Shown: in pieces, positions 1 through 10,700 of the stretch
Numbering within the stretch: position 1 is the first letter of the stretch
Layout of the letters: every line of letters begins with the position of its first letter
Source: an uncultured Rhizobiaceae bacterium
Lineage (GTDB): Bacteria; Pseudomonadota; Alphaproteobacteria; Rhizobiales; Rhizobiaceae
Length of the DNA: 64,000 nt
Direction of reading: 5' to 3'
NCBI GenBank assembly: GCA_951813045.1
Contig: CATOTF010000002.1
Span: forward strand, 2,480,001-2,544,000
Translations under genes and position numbers: made by a program
Notes under the pieces: model-generated
Seen by the model: only the letters and a program-made list of their open reading frames with translations
Told to the model about the DNA's origin: nothing
Database searches by the model: none

Positions 1-2
1 AA

Positions 3-1025
3 CGCATTCGCTTTGCCCTGCCGCCGCTGGTGACGGGACTGATTGTCCTGATGATCGGATTGGCACTGATGAAGGTGGGCATTCAATATGCAGCTGGGGG
101 CGTTCCGGCCTATGATGCCATGTTCAAGGAAGTCATGACCGCGAAATTTGCCAAAGGGCCGGTTGGAGACATTTCTGGATTGGAGTTTGGCAAATTTGCT
201 AATTGGTTCGTGGCACTTGTGGTGATCTTCGCCACACTTTGGGTAAAGTTTTTCACCCGTGGCCTGATGTCAATTGCGGCCGTGCTGATCGGTATTATCG
301 TTGGTTACATTGTGGCCTTCATCATGCATCAGACCGGCATGGCGTCTTTTGCCTTTGGAGACTGGTTTGGCAATGTCGGCCGTGCATCCTGGTTTGAAGC
401 GCCGAACCCGTTCCGCTGGGGTTTTGAATGGAACTGGGCGATCATCATCGGCATGTGCCTGATGGCGTTTATCTCGGCGATTGAAACGGTTGGTGATGTT
501 TCCGGTATTACTAAGGGTGGTGCCGGTCGTGAGGCAACCGACAAGGAGATCCAAGGGGCAACTTTTGCCGACGGATTGGGCACCGCGATTGCCGGTGTAT
601 TCGGCAGCCTGCCGAACACCTCGTTCTCACAGAACGTTGGCCTGATTTCCATGACCGGTGTGATGTCGCGCCATGTTGTGACGATTGGTGCTATCTTCCT
701 GATGGTCTGCGGGTTGATCCCGAAGATTGGCGCGATTATCTCAACTGTTCCCATTGAAGTTCTGGGTGGCGGCGTGATTGTGATGTTCGGCATGGTGGCA
801 TCAGCGGGTGTGAACATGCTGTCAGAGGTCAACTGGGGTCGTCGCAATATGATTATATTCGCAACGGCGCTTTCCGTTGGTCTTGGACTGCAGCTTGTGC
901 CGGAAGCGTTACAGCATTTGGGTGGCACCTGGAAAATCCTGCTGACATCAGGCCTGCTACCAGCAGCCTTCATCGCAATCGTGTTGAACCTGATGCTGCC
1001 CGAAGATCTGGATGGGGAAGGGTAG
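3..1025 (+). CDS. NCS2-family purine (xanthine/uric acid) permease, C-terminal part
   Basis: The frame is open from the first bases of the window, so the gene starts upstream and only about 340 C-terminal residues are visible. The protein is a chain of hydrophobic segments typical of the nucleobase-cation symporter-2 (NAT/NCS2) family, which imports purines with a proton or sodium ion across the inner membrane. The NAT signature is visible as QNVGLISMTG near residue 205 of the visible part, preceded by a conserved NTSFS. The G closing the motif resembles the XanQ/UacT (xanthine/urate) branch more than uracil permeases, but the substrate is inferred. The C-terminus is short and cytoplasmic. 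A short GC stem (CGGCC/GGCCG, about 1052-1067) follows but lacks a good T-run, so a terminator is uncertain. Confidence 0.9.
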   Translation, partial: RIRFALPPLVTGLIVLMIGLALMKVGIQYAAGGVPAYDAMFKEVMTAKFAKGPVGDISGLEFGKFANWFVALVVIFATLWVKFFTRGLMSIAAVLIGIIVGYIVAFIMHQTGMASFAFGDWFGNVGRASWFEAPNPFRWGFEWNWAIIIGMCLMAFISAIETVGDVSGITKGGAGREATDKEIQGATFADGLGTAIAGVFGSLPNTSFSQNVGLISMTGVMSRHVVTIGAIFLMVCGLIPKIGAIISTVPIEVLGGGVIVMFGMVASAGVNMLSEVNWGRRNMIIFATALSVGLGLQLVPEALQHLGGTWKILLTSGLLPAAFIAIVLNLMLPEDLDGEG

Positions 1026-1173
1026 TTAAAGGACTAAATAAACATTTCTTCGGCCTACTTGGGCCGCTGATCTAAAGTGGGCTATAGTACCCGCTTCCAA
1101 TAGCGGCCAAATCATTCCCTCTTGCAGATGGAATATTAACATTTAACAATTCGGACTAAGGAAAATCATCGCC

Positions 1174-2214
1174 ATGAACATTCTAATACTCGGAGCATCA
1201 TACGGTTCACTCCTGTCCACAAAGCTCCTCATGGCCGGGCACAATGTTACCCTCGTTTGTCTTCCGGAAGAAGCCGATCTTATCAACAAGGAAGGCACGA
1301 TTGTCCGCATGACGTTGCGCGGTGAAGTGGAGCCTCGGCTTTTGAAATCAGGCGCGTTCCCCGGCACGCTAAATGCATGCACACCCGGAGATGCTGACCC
1401 GACCAACTACGACCTAATCGGTTTCGCCATGCAGGAGCCCCAATACCAGGCAGTTCCAGTCGCAGAATTATTGAACAGAATTGCTGCAAGCGGTAAGCCA
1501 TGCCTTTCCATAATGAACATGCCACCGCACGCTTATCTGCGCCGACTAGACAAGGTGGATGCTGAGGCCCTACGGCCCTGTTTTCAAAAAGCCGAAGTCT
1601 GGGATAAGTTTGATACGGACAATGTCAGCCTGTGTAGCCCGGACCCACAAGCTTTTCGTCCGCCAGAGGAGCAACTCAACTTCCTCCACGTTGGCCTGCC
1701 AACCAACTTCAAAGCAGCCGCATTCGGGAAAACCAAGCATACGGCGGTTTTGGACCAATTAAGCAAAGACATCGATGCCGTACGGCTCGAAGGCAAAGAA
1801 GTTCCTGTAAAACTGCGGTTGCACAACTCCTTGTTCGTACCGCTGGCAAAATGGAGCATGCTCCTAACGGGTAACTACCGATGTATTACAGAAGATGGAA
1901 TGCGCCCCATCAAAGAGGCTGTACACAGCGATGTTGATCTGGCCCGCGAACTCTACCATTGGGTCGATTCACTGGTACAAAAACTTGGTGCAGATACCGC
2001 AGATCACGTACCGTTTGAAAAATATGCAAATGCGGCACAAAGCCTGCTCAAACCGTCATCTGCCGCGCGAGCGATAGATGCAGGCGCAGTTAATATCGAA
2101 CGGGTCGACAGGCTCGTACAGATAATAGCCTCTCAACACGGTATGCAGCACGACGCAGTAGACGAGATTGTAAAACTGGTCGATGCCCGTCTTGAGAAAA
2201 ACCGCGCGAAATAG
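1174..2214 (+). CDS. Ketopantoate reductase-like (ApbA/PanE fold) NAD(P)-binding protein
   Basis: The 346-residue protein begins with a Rossmann beta-alpha-beta (ILGASYGS, residues 5-12) and continues in the layout of the ketopantoate reductase ApbA/PanE N-terminal domain, with an all-helical C-terminal half (about 200-340). The glycine pattern is GxxxGS instead of the usual GxGxxG. I do not see the typical Lys/Glu catalytic set clearly, so a real pantoate role is doubtful and an opine-dehydrogenase-like or other 2-ketoacid reductase is possible. The start follows AAGGAAAATC. The next gene starts 15 bp after the stop and is probably cotranscribed. Confidence 0.7.
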   Translation: MNILILGASYGSLLSTKLLMAGHNVTLVCLPEEADLINKEGTIVRMTLRGEVEPRLLKSGAFPGTLNACTPGDADPTNYDLIGFAMQEPQYQAVPVAELLNRIAASGKPCLSIMNMPPHAYLRRLDKVDAEALRPCFQKAEVWDKFDTDNVSLCSPDPQAFRPPEEQLNFLHVGLPTNFKAAAFGKTKHTAVLDQLSKDIDAVRLEGKEVPVKLRLHNSLFVPLAKWSMLLTGNYRCITEDGMRPIKEAVHSDVDLARELYHWVDSLVQKLGADTADHVPFEKYANAAQSLLKPSSAARAIDAGAVNIERVDRLVQIIASQHGMQHDAVDEIVKLVDARLEKNRAK

Positions 2215-2229
2215 GCAGGTTGTTTAGAC

Positions 2230-2922
2230 ATGGGTCAGAGTGTGCAGAGATTAATCGTGGGGTTGACGTTTTGCGCATTGTCCCTGTTCGCAACAACTGT
2301 GTCACGAGCACAAACACCGCCATCGGCTGCAGAAATCGCTGGTATGGGAGAACTGCACCGTGCAGCTCACACAGGTGACATTGCGGAAATCGCCAAGCTG
2401 ATTTCAAACGGCGCCGCTGTTGACGGCCGGGATGGTAAGCAGCGCACCCCTGCGCATGTCGCTGCATTTGCATCCAATGAAGATGCCCTGCAAGCACTCG
2501 CGAATACAGGCGCAGACCTTAATTTACTGGAGTATCAAAAATACGATATTGTCACGGTTGCCGCCGTCGCTAACGATGTTGAATTCCTCAAGCGCGCCCT
2601 TCAATTAGGCGCCAATCCTGGAAACACCACAAGTGTTTATGATGGTACTGCCCTTATTGCAGCGGCCCACTTGGGACACCATGAGGTGGTGCAAGTTCTG
2701 ATTGATGCGGGCGCACCGCTCGACCACATCAACAATCTTCATTGGACGGCGCTTATCGAATCCGTTGTATTGGGAGATGGTGGTCCAAACCACATAAAAA
2801 CGGCATTGGCGCTTGTAAAAGCCGGTGCAGACAAAACCATCGGTGACCGTGACGGAGTAACGCCATTAGAGCACGCACAGCGACGCGGATACTCAGAAAT
2901 GATAAAAATACTAATGCAATAA
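2230..2922 (+). CDS. Exported ankyrin-repeat protein
   Basis: The 230-residue protein has a clear Sec signal peptide (hydrophobic core about residues 8-22, cleavage after SRAQ near 28). About five ankyrin repeats fill the rest: the consensus pieces TPAHVAA, ALIAAAHLGHHEVVQVLIDAGA, TALIESV and TPLEHAQRRG recur at about 33-residue spacing. Ankyrin repeats bind partner proteins, and the signal peptide places this one in the periplasm or outside. It lies 15 bp after the reductase-like gene. No enzymatic domain is present and the partner is unknown. Confidence 0.85.
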   Translation: MGQSVQRLIVGLTFCALSLFATTVSRAQTPPSAAEIAGMGELHRAAHTGDIAEIAKLISNGAAVDGRDGKQRTPAHVAAFASNEDALQALANTGADLNLLEYQKYDIVTVAAVANDVEFLKRALQLGANPGNTTSVYDGTALIAAAHLGHHEVVQVLIDAGAPLDHINNLHWTALIESVVLGDGGPNHIKTALALVKAGADKTIGDRDGVTPLEHAQRRGYSEMIKILMQ

Positions 2923-3414
2923 GGTGCGACAGCCCACCATCCAAATTACTCAACATGCGCTAAAAGGCAACACCCGGGACGCTCCGCCGCTACACAATTG
3001 ATTTGTAATCAAAGTACATCTGTCAACTCCTGCACACCCGGTTAATCATTCATTAATCGATACAACTTTAAAATGCACTCACGATCAATGCACCTATAAG
3101 TGCATCGTGATTCGCGATTGCTTTCAAGACACCGCTTGTCTGGTTTGCACTTTCGTTCACACCTGAGTTGCCAATATTGTACCGCGTTTAGCTACTCAAT
3201 TGCCTTCCTGAAAATGGAAGGTTCAGAGTAATCGTGAGTGCATTTGGTTGGCACAAGCCACTTCACGATGACCATAATTGTTAGAGTTGACAGGCCGGGG
3301 TGCCCCACTGGTTTGTTTCTGTGAGGGATGTTGAACCGTCTCATCAATGAATTTTAACGTTCGATTTTTCTCAAATCGAGCGAACGGAAAACTATGCTCT
3401 GTGGAGGGCAATAA
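2923..3414 (+). promoter_or_regulatory. Long leader region upstream of the giant repeat-protein gene, with paired hairpins
   Basis: No gene is seen in these 492 bases. Two inverted repeats stand out. At 3080-3109, CACGAT-CAA-TGCAC pairs with GTGCATCGTG around a CTATAA loop. At 3231-3269, ATCGTGAGTG pairs with CACTTCACGAT and encloses a small GGC/GCC stem. Both use the same ATCGTGA/TCACGAT word, so four half-sites are spread over about 190 bp. A third imperfect inverted repeat (GTTCGATTT...AAATCGAGCGAAC) lies near 3358-3385, just before the ribosome binding site GTGGAGGG at about 3400. This could be regulator sites or a structured 5' leader. I could not match it to a known riboswitch. Confidence 0.4.
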
Positions 3415-4752
3415 ATGAATTCGCTTTTGTTTTATTTTGATTATTTTCTAACTCATTTCAAAAAACCCAAAGGTCGGTATCGCTCGAATTATTCGGCCTC
3501 GGCGCTGTTCTTTGTCAAGCTACCGGCACTTTTATTCGCAATCGTCATCTACACAACGGCACTGGACAAAACCGCGAGCGCGGAGGGGTATTTTCAAATT
3601 GGCACAGCACAACGGCTGTACGAATACACACCAGGTCGGGACAATGAAATTGGTGTCGATATTGTCAATCCAGGTGAATGGATAAATATTTCGGCGTGCG
3701 GAATTTCCGACACCGATGTTATTTCAGTCGAAATCAGAGACCCCTTTGGAGCGCTGTTAAGCGGATCTCCACACACGCTGACCAATTCTGAAGGGAAAGT
3801 TTCCTGCGCAAGCCCGTTGGATACGCCAATTTCCAACCCATATCGTGTACAAGCTAATAGCACCGGAAAATACTCAGTTAGACTATTCAGTGCATCAGGC
3901 AGCAACTTCGACCGCTATGATGTAACCGTAACTTCATCGGATTTGATTAGCCCAGACCCAACCGGGTCCACCGGAATCACTGGGCGGGTGTCGGCAATCA
4001 ACTGGTACTATAATGCGTGTGCATTTACCGAAGCAACTTCTGCCGATACAGATTATTTCGTTTTGACCAACGGCGGCTTTCCAAACACAAATTTTGTCTG
4101 GAAGCTTGATCTCAATAATCTGTCTGGCTGTGTTTATAACATCTCGTCCAACAGGATTGGTGTTAATCCTCCTCGCTCAGGATTTACCACCGCCATCTCT
4201 GGAAACTCGTTAACTCCTGAATTCCCACAATACCTTGCCTATCCTGCGGTCGCAGGCCCTCGTCCATCAACGCCACCCACAATTACCAACTTTCATTTTC
4301 TCGATGATTCAGGCGGCGATATCGCATTCTCACCTGGTGTGACCGTTGGAGTTCAAGATTCAGGCGACTTCATATTCACCACAGATACAGACGAAGGCAC
4401 GTTTGCAATCGCGATTGACGTAGACCAGGACGGAACGTTCGGCGATGAAGGCGATGTATGGCTAATTGGTGGCACTGTAATTGGTCAAAACTCAGTTCGC
4501 TGGAACGGTACAGACGTTACGGGGGTCACAGTTCCTCCAGGGAACTACACCGCTAAACTGAGCGTCCGGTTGGGCGAATTTCATTTTGTCGGGGAAGACA
4601 TCGAAACTTCCGGTGGCTCGGTCAATGCATCAAATCCAGCGAACGGCCATGGACTGACAGTATTTGAGGCAACAGCGGGCGGCGGGACGATTCCGACCAG
4701 AGTTTTTTTGGGACGACCGCACTATCACCGGTTCCGACCTCACAGCAAATGA
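3415..4752 (+). CDS. Giant secreted repeat protein, N-terminal piece (frameshifted from the rest)
   Basis: The start at 3415 follows a strong GGAGGG. An unusually long N-region precedes the hydrophobic signal core (about residues 28-46), with likely cleavage after ASA near residue 56. The mature part is beta-rich and contains an Asp-rich stretch (DVDQDGTFGDEGD, about 340-352) resembling a calcium-binding loop. The sensible protein continues in the +1 frame: at the T7 run 4703-4709 this frame goes to LGRPHYHRF and stops at 4752, while the next frame continues WDDRTITG. Removing one T gives an uninterrupted TRVFWDDRTITG. The 445-residue product is therefore the N-terminus of a protein of about 2,690 residues. 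It may be a pseudogene, a phase-variable gene, or a sequencing error. Confidence 0.75.
   Translation: MNSLLFYFDYFLTHFKKPKGRYRSNYSASALFFVKLPALLFAIVIYTTALDKTASAEGYFQIGTAQRLYEYTPGRDNEIGVDIVNPGEWINISACGISDTDVISVEIRDPFGALLSGSPHTLTNSEGKVSCASPLDTPISNPYRVQANSTGKYSVRLFSASGSNFDRYDVTVTSSDLISPDPTGSTGITGRVSAINWYYNACAFTEATSADTDYFVLTNGGFPNTNFVWKLDLNNLSGCVYNISSNRIGVNPPRSGFTTAISGNSLTPEFPQYLAYPAVAGPRPSTPPTITNFHFLDDSGGDIAFSPGVTVGVQDSGDFIFTTDTDEGTFAIAIDVDQDGTFGDEGDVWLIGGTVIGQNSVRWNGTDVTGVTVPPGNYTAKLSVRLGEFHFVGEDIETSGGSVNASNPANGHGLTVFEATAGGGTIPTRVFLGRPHYHRFRPHSK
4703..4709 (+). other. T7 homopolymer at the frameshift junction
   Basis: Seven T residues sit exactly where the coding signal changes from frame 1 to frame 2. 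Six T residues would restore one continuous frame. Seven-base runs can vary by slipped-strand mispairing or be miscounted by some sequencing methods. Confidence 0.7.
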
Positions 4753-7700
4753 ACCAATTCCAATCAATCTTCCTGACGGCGGCCTGTCTGGCACAACAGC
4801 CGGGTATCACACGTGGGGCGATTTTACCGGCAGCGCCTTCGGTGATCAAAAATATATTGACACATTCGTATACGGGCCGGAAGTATCGGCAACCGCAGCT
4901 TCCATCGTATCAACATCAGATGGACCGGCTGGAGGCAGCTTTACCGGTCTTGTGGAAATTAATGCATCCACTGCCGGTGACGATATTCAACTTTTAGTTG
5001 GTGATCAGGATCTGATTGGTGCGGGAACGGTATCTGTTGTCGTTTCCAATCCACGTTCAGGCGAGAGCGAAACGGTCACGTTAATTGAAAGCTCGATCCA
5101 GCCCGGAAATTTCACCGGTGCCCTGTCATCGGCTGTCGATGCTGCTTCAGACGGTTCTGGCAGTAACGGATCAATTAATGTTCTTGCAGGCGATGACGTA
5201 ACAGCCCTTTACGATGATCTAATCAATGCTAACGGAATTTTTCAGTCGGTCAAAGATACCGATGTTATTGGTGGCACTGACGGCATACCTCAAGTTGTCA
5301 TGTCAACAGCTGGTCAACCCGCCCAACTTACCGTTGCTGATCTCGATCTGACGGGTACCGGCACACTTGATGTAACAGTGATTAATCAGACCACCGGTGA
5401 GAGTGAAGTTGTAACGTTGGCCGAAACTGGAATCGGCCAGTTTACTTTCGACCTTCCAACAATCGACGCGATTGGTGCTAATCCCACAGCTGGTATCATG
5501 AATGTCCAACCTCTGGACGTGATCCGTATTGACTATGCTGACGCACTACGCGCTGACGGAACAGCAATCACCGTTTCTGACACGGATTCGGTAAGAGAAG
5601 GCACACCGGCATTTGTATCCATCAATGCAACGACAGTTGGGCAAGCTGTTGGTGTAACCGTGACAGATGGTGACCGAAGCGGCCAGGGTTCTGCAACCGT
5701 CACTATAGCAAATATGGATACGGGCGAAACGGAAGTTGCACTTCTATCAGAAGTCTCCGGCAACCCCGGAACGTTTACGGGAACTGTTGCAACACAATTT
5801 GGAACAACCGCAAGCCTGAACACATCTGATGGTATCTTTAACGCGGACCACAATGATGTTTTCCAGGTCTCCTATGACGATCTTGCAAGGCCGCTTGGTT
5901 CTCCTCCCACAATCACCAACACCGCATTAATATCCGGAGGCAACACCGGTACACCCACGATTTCAGCGACTTTGGTTGGAGCGTTGCTTCCTTTGCAGGT
6001 TTCTGATCTTGATCTGGCTGGTTCAGCGACATTGTTTGTTGATGTATTGAATGGTTCAACTGGTGGAGTTGAGACTGTGTCGTTGCTGGAGACGGGTCCC
6101 GCGACCGGTATCTTTCAGGCGTCTTTACCTACCGTGTTTGGCACAACACCGGACGGCTCCGGGTCAAACGGCTCCATCAATGCCGCCAACGGCGATACCT
6201 TCACCATCAGCTATTCCGATACCCTGCGGGACGATGGGTCCACCGGCGTCGAGACCGCGTCCGCGTCCATCGGCGGCGGTGCAACCGGTACACCGGTCAT
6301 TACTGCTACTACGGTTGGAAGTGATCTTGCCCTTCAGATCTCAGACGCTGACTTGACCGGCGCCGGTACAATCGTGGTCATCGTGGATAACGCCGCAACC
6401 GGTGAGACGGAAACCGTCACACTCACCGAAACAACCCCCGGTGTGTTTGCCGCACCCCTGCCCACAACCTTTGGCACAACAACAGATGGAAGCGGTTCCA
6501 ACGGCTCCATCAATGCCGCCAATGGTGACACCTTCACAACCACCTACACCGACATCCTCCAGGCGGATGGGTCATCTGGAACAGTCATTGCCAACGCTGT
6601 CATTTCCGGTGGCGTAACCGGCATTCCCCTCATCACCGCAACCGCCATAAACCAGCCGCTTGGTCTCGGTGTAACCGATACCGATCTGATCGGTGCAGGC
6701 ACATTGGTGGTTGCCGTTGCAAACGCAACAACCAGCGGGGTGGAAACCGTCACCCTGGCCGAAGACACAACCACCCCCGGCACATTCTCCACCACCCTGC
6801 AAACAGCCTTTGGCACCGCATCTGACGGGGATACAACCAATGGCTCCATCAACGGCGCCAATGGTGACATCTTCACCATCACCTACACCGATGCCCTGCA
6901 GGCGGACGGGTCAAGCGGGCCTCAAACGGCAACCACCACCATTACCGGTGGCGCAACCGGCATACCGACAATCTCCGCAACAACGGTTGGCGCAGTATTA
7001 TCCCTCCAGGTATCAGACCCCGATATCACCGGTGCAGCCTCCATTACGGTCGACTTCAGCAATGGCACCACCGGCGGCTCTGAGACCGTGACATTAACCG
7101 AGGCAACACCGGGTATATTCTCCGCCACCCTGCAAACAGCCTTTGGCACCGCATCTGACGGGGATACAACCAATGGCTCCATCAACGGCGCCAATGGTGA
7201 CATCTTCACCATCACCTACACCGACACCCTGCAGGCGGACGGGTCAAGCGGGCCTCAAACGGCAATCGCCACCATCACCGGTGGCATAACCGGTATACCG
7301 ACAATCTCCGCAACAACGGTTGGCGCAGTATTATCCCTCCAGGTATCAGACCCCGATATCACCGGTGCAGCCTCCATTACGGTCGACGTCAGCAATGGCA
7401 CCACCGGCGGTTCTGAGACCGTGACATTAACCGAGGCAACACCAGGCATATTCTCCGCCACCCTGCAAACAGCCTTTGGCACCGCATCTGACGGGGATAC
7501 AACCAATGGCTCCATCAATGCCGCCAATGGTGACATCTTCACCATCACCTACACCGATGCCCTGCAGGCGGACGGGTCAGGCGGGCCTCAAACGGCAGCC
7601 ACCACCATTACCGGTGGCGCAACCGGCGTACCAGCAATCTCCGCAACAACGGTAAACCAGCCAATCACATTAACCGTAAGCGACAGTGACATAACCGGGA

Positions 7701-10700
7701 CTGGTGCAATATCCGTAAATGTCAGCAACCCCGCAACCGGCGAAGTAGAAACCGTAACAATAAACGAAACAACACCGGGAGTGTTCCAGGGTTCAATCAA
7801 CACAACATTCGGAACCGTCTCGGACGGATCAAATACAAACGGAACCGTAAACGTCGTTGCGGGGCAATCACTCGTTTTGACCTATATTGATGCACTTGCA
7901 ATCGACGGGTCCGAGCAGCTCGTTTCCGCATCCGCGGCACCCGCTGGAGGCACGTCTGGCGCCCCAGAAATCGTAACAACAACGATCGGTGCACCCATAC
8001 AGGTGGTTGTCACCGACCCGGATGTTACGGGCAGCGGCTCGCTGGACGTCAATGTAACAACATCGAATTCCGGTGAAGTCGAAATTGTAACTTTATCAGA
8101 ATCTGAACCTGGAATTTTCACAGGCGCGCTCTCTTCCGCGCCAGGCTCGACCCCAGACGGTGATCCATCGAACCGCAGTATCAATGTCACGACCGCCGAC
8201 ACGGTAATAATTACCTACCAGGATTCATTGATACCTGACGGGTCAGCTTCAAGCATCAGCGCAGAAACCGGAATATCGGGTGGGGCAAATGCAGTAGCCA
8301 ACATTGTTGGCACAACGCCAAATCAACCGCTGGCAATCATGGTGATTGATCTCGACCTCATCGGCCAGGAATCGATATCAGCAACCATAACTAATCTGAT
8401 AAATGGTGAAATTGAACCCGTAGTATTGACTGCTGACCCGGATGATCCGGAGATATTTACAGCCAACCTCCCGACAAACTTTGGCGCGGTTACTGATGGC
8501 CCTCCAACGAACGGCTCGCTGACAGTTCAGGCCAATGATACGGTTGAAGTATCCTATACTGATCCGTTTGGCTCGACCGGGGAACTTGTCTCCGTCACTA
8601 ATTCCACCCAAATTACCGGTGGTACGACTGGACTGATAACGGGTACATCCGCCCTGATCGGCGAGCCGGTTCCAATCACTGTTATGGACGCTGACTTAGT
8701 AGGTGAAGGCTCAATTGAAGTCACGATCACGAGCCCATCAAGCAACGACATTGAAACAATCACGTTAATCGAGGTCCCGCAAAATACCGGCACATTCACG
8801 GGTACGGTTTCAACCGCGTTGACATCGTTCGAGAACACCCAGTCCAATGGCATTCTTGCGACAAATCCCGCCGAATACATCCTTATTACTTACGTGGATG
8901 AACTGTTAAACGACGGCAGCACCGCCCCGGTTTCGGGCACCGTAACGATGCTCAACCGAACTCCGATTGTTGCAAACGACAGCATTTCGGCGCCACCAGG
9001 AATCGCGGTCGCCATTCCTGTTCTGGTCAACGATAGTGATCCAGACGGGACACCTTTACTGATAAACTCAATCACCCAACCTACAACAGGGGGCGTGGTT
9101 ACGTTTTCTCCGGTCGGCACCGTGGTATTTGAGCCAACGGCAGGATTTATCGGTCCGGTTGAATTCACATATACTGCGGGTGACCAACACGGTCTTTCGG
9201 CAACAGCTACTGTTACGGTGAATGTAAACGGTATTGCACCTACTGCCGTGGCAGACCTTGCTTCCACAGCCCCGAATACACCGGTCACTATCACTGTATT
9301 GCTGAATGATGTTGAACCGGGTGAACAGCCACTCCAAATTCAATCTATTGGTCAACCGACCAATGGCACGGCGGTGATTACACCCGCTGGTACTATTATC
9401 TACACACCAAACACAGATTTCATCGGCCCGGACTCTTTTTCATACACGGTTGTGAACGACGCAGGACTAACGGACACAGCTACAGTTGGACTGTCCGTTA
9501 AACCATCGATACCAGAAGTAAATGACGATCCCGTATCTACCCCCAATGACACACCAATTGTCGTTTCCGTATTAGACAATGACGTTGATCTGGATGGCGG
9601 CACACTCACAGTTCAATCAATCACGCAGCCTGGCAACGGAACAGCAACATTAAATCTCAATGGTACAATTTCATATGTACCGAACGAGGGTTTTACCGGA
9701 ACAGAAATCTTTACGTATCTTGCCTGCACGACCAATGGAGCGTGCGCGCCCGGAATTATCACGTTAACTGTTGAACCCCCGTTAGCCAACATAACCGGCA
9801 TCGTGTTTGAAGACTTCGACCACGATCGCATCCGGGATCCAGGCGAACCACTCCTGACCCACTGGGTTGTAGAACTTCAACGTAATGGTGAAACGATCGC
9901 CGCAACAGCTACCGACGAGAACGGTAGATATGTCATCGAAAATATATTTCCAAGGCCCGATTATGATGTGGTTTTCATCCATCCCAACACCGGCGTTGTG
10001 TGGAGCAAGCTTGAGAATATCGCCTTACCAGCGGGAACAACGGTTATCGATCAAAACTTACCCATTGATCCATCCGGCGTCGTTTATGATGTGCTCACCC
10101 GCCTTCCGGTCTCAGGTATAAACCTGAATTTGACCAGCGCGGCAGGGATTCCTCTTCCAACAATCTGTTTCGTCGATCCAAGCCAGCAAAATCAGACAAC
10201 TGCAGCTGATGGTCGCTACCGTTTCGATATTGTGCCTAACGCCTCACCTGCTTGTCCGGCTGTGGAAACAGAATATCGAATATCTTTGTCCAACGGTGGT
10301 GCGCCAATTACACCCTCAAACGCGATTTCACCTGAACCTGCGCCTCTCGATCCAACCGGAACTCCATCTCCATTTGCCGTGGTTACCAACGCGACTGCCC
10401 CACAACTCGGTGACCCAACAACATATTATATTTCATTCCTGCTGGAAGCGGGTGATCCAAACGTTGTAAACAATCATATCCCAGTTGGGCTCTCGACAAG
10501 GCTTGATCTTGTCGAGAATAAAACCGCAGCCCGCAGACTGGTGTCTGTAGGCGAGTTGGTTCCCTACACGATAACAATACTCAACGGCGATGCCGCAAAT
10601 CGTCCAAACCTCTCCATTATCGATATACTACCGGAAGGTTTTTCGTATAAATTCGGCTCAGGGGCAATTGACGGCCTCTCGATTGAGCCGCAGGTCATCG

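Noticed and set aside
4922-8962. Regular repeats as a CRISPR array
   Set aside because: Units are about 333 bp, coding and contiguous without spacers, so this is a protein repeat and not CRISPR.
5303-9609. Many minus-strand open frames of 65-134 residues opposite the repeat protein
   Set aside because: They recur with the 333-bp period, are Val/Ser/Pro-rich mirror translations of the repeats, and lack ribosome sites. They are shadows of the plus-strand gene.
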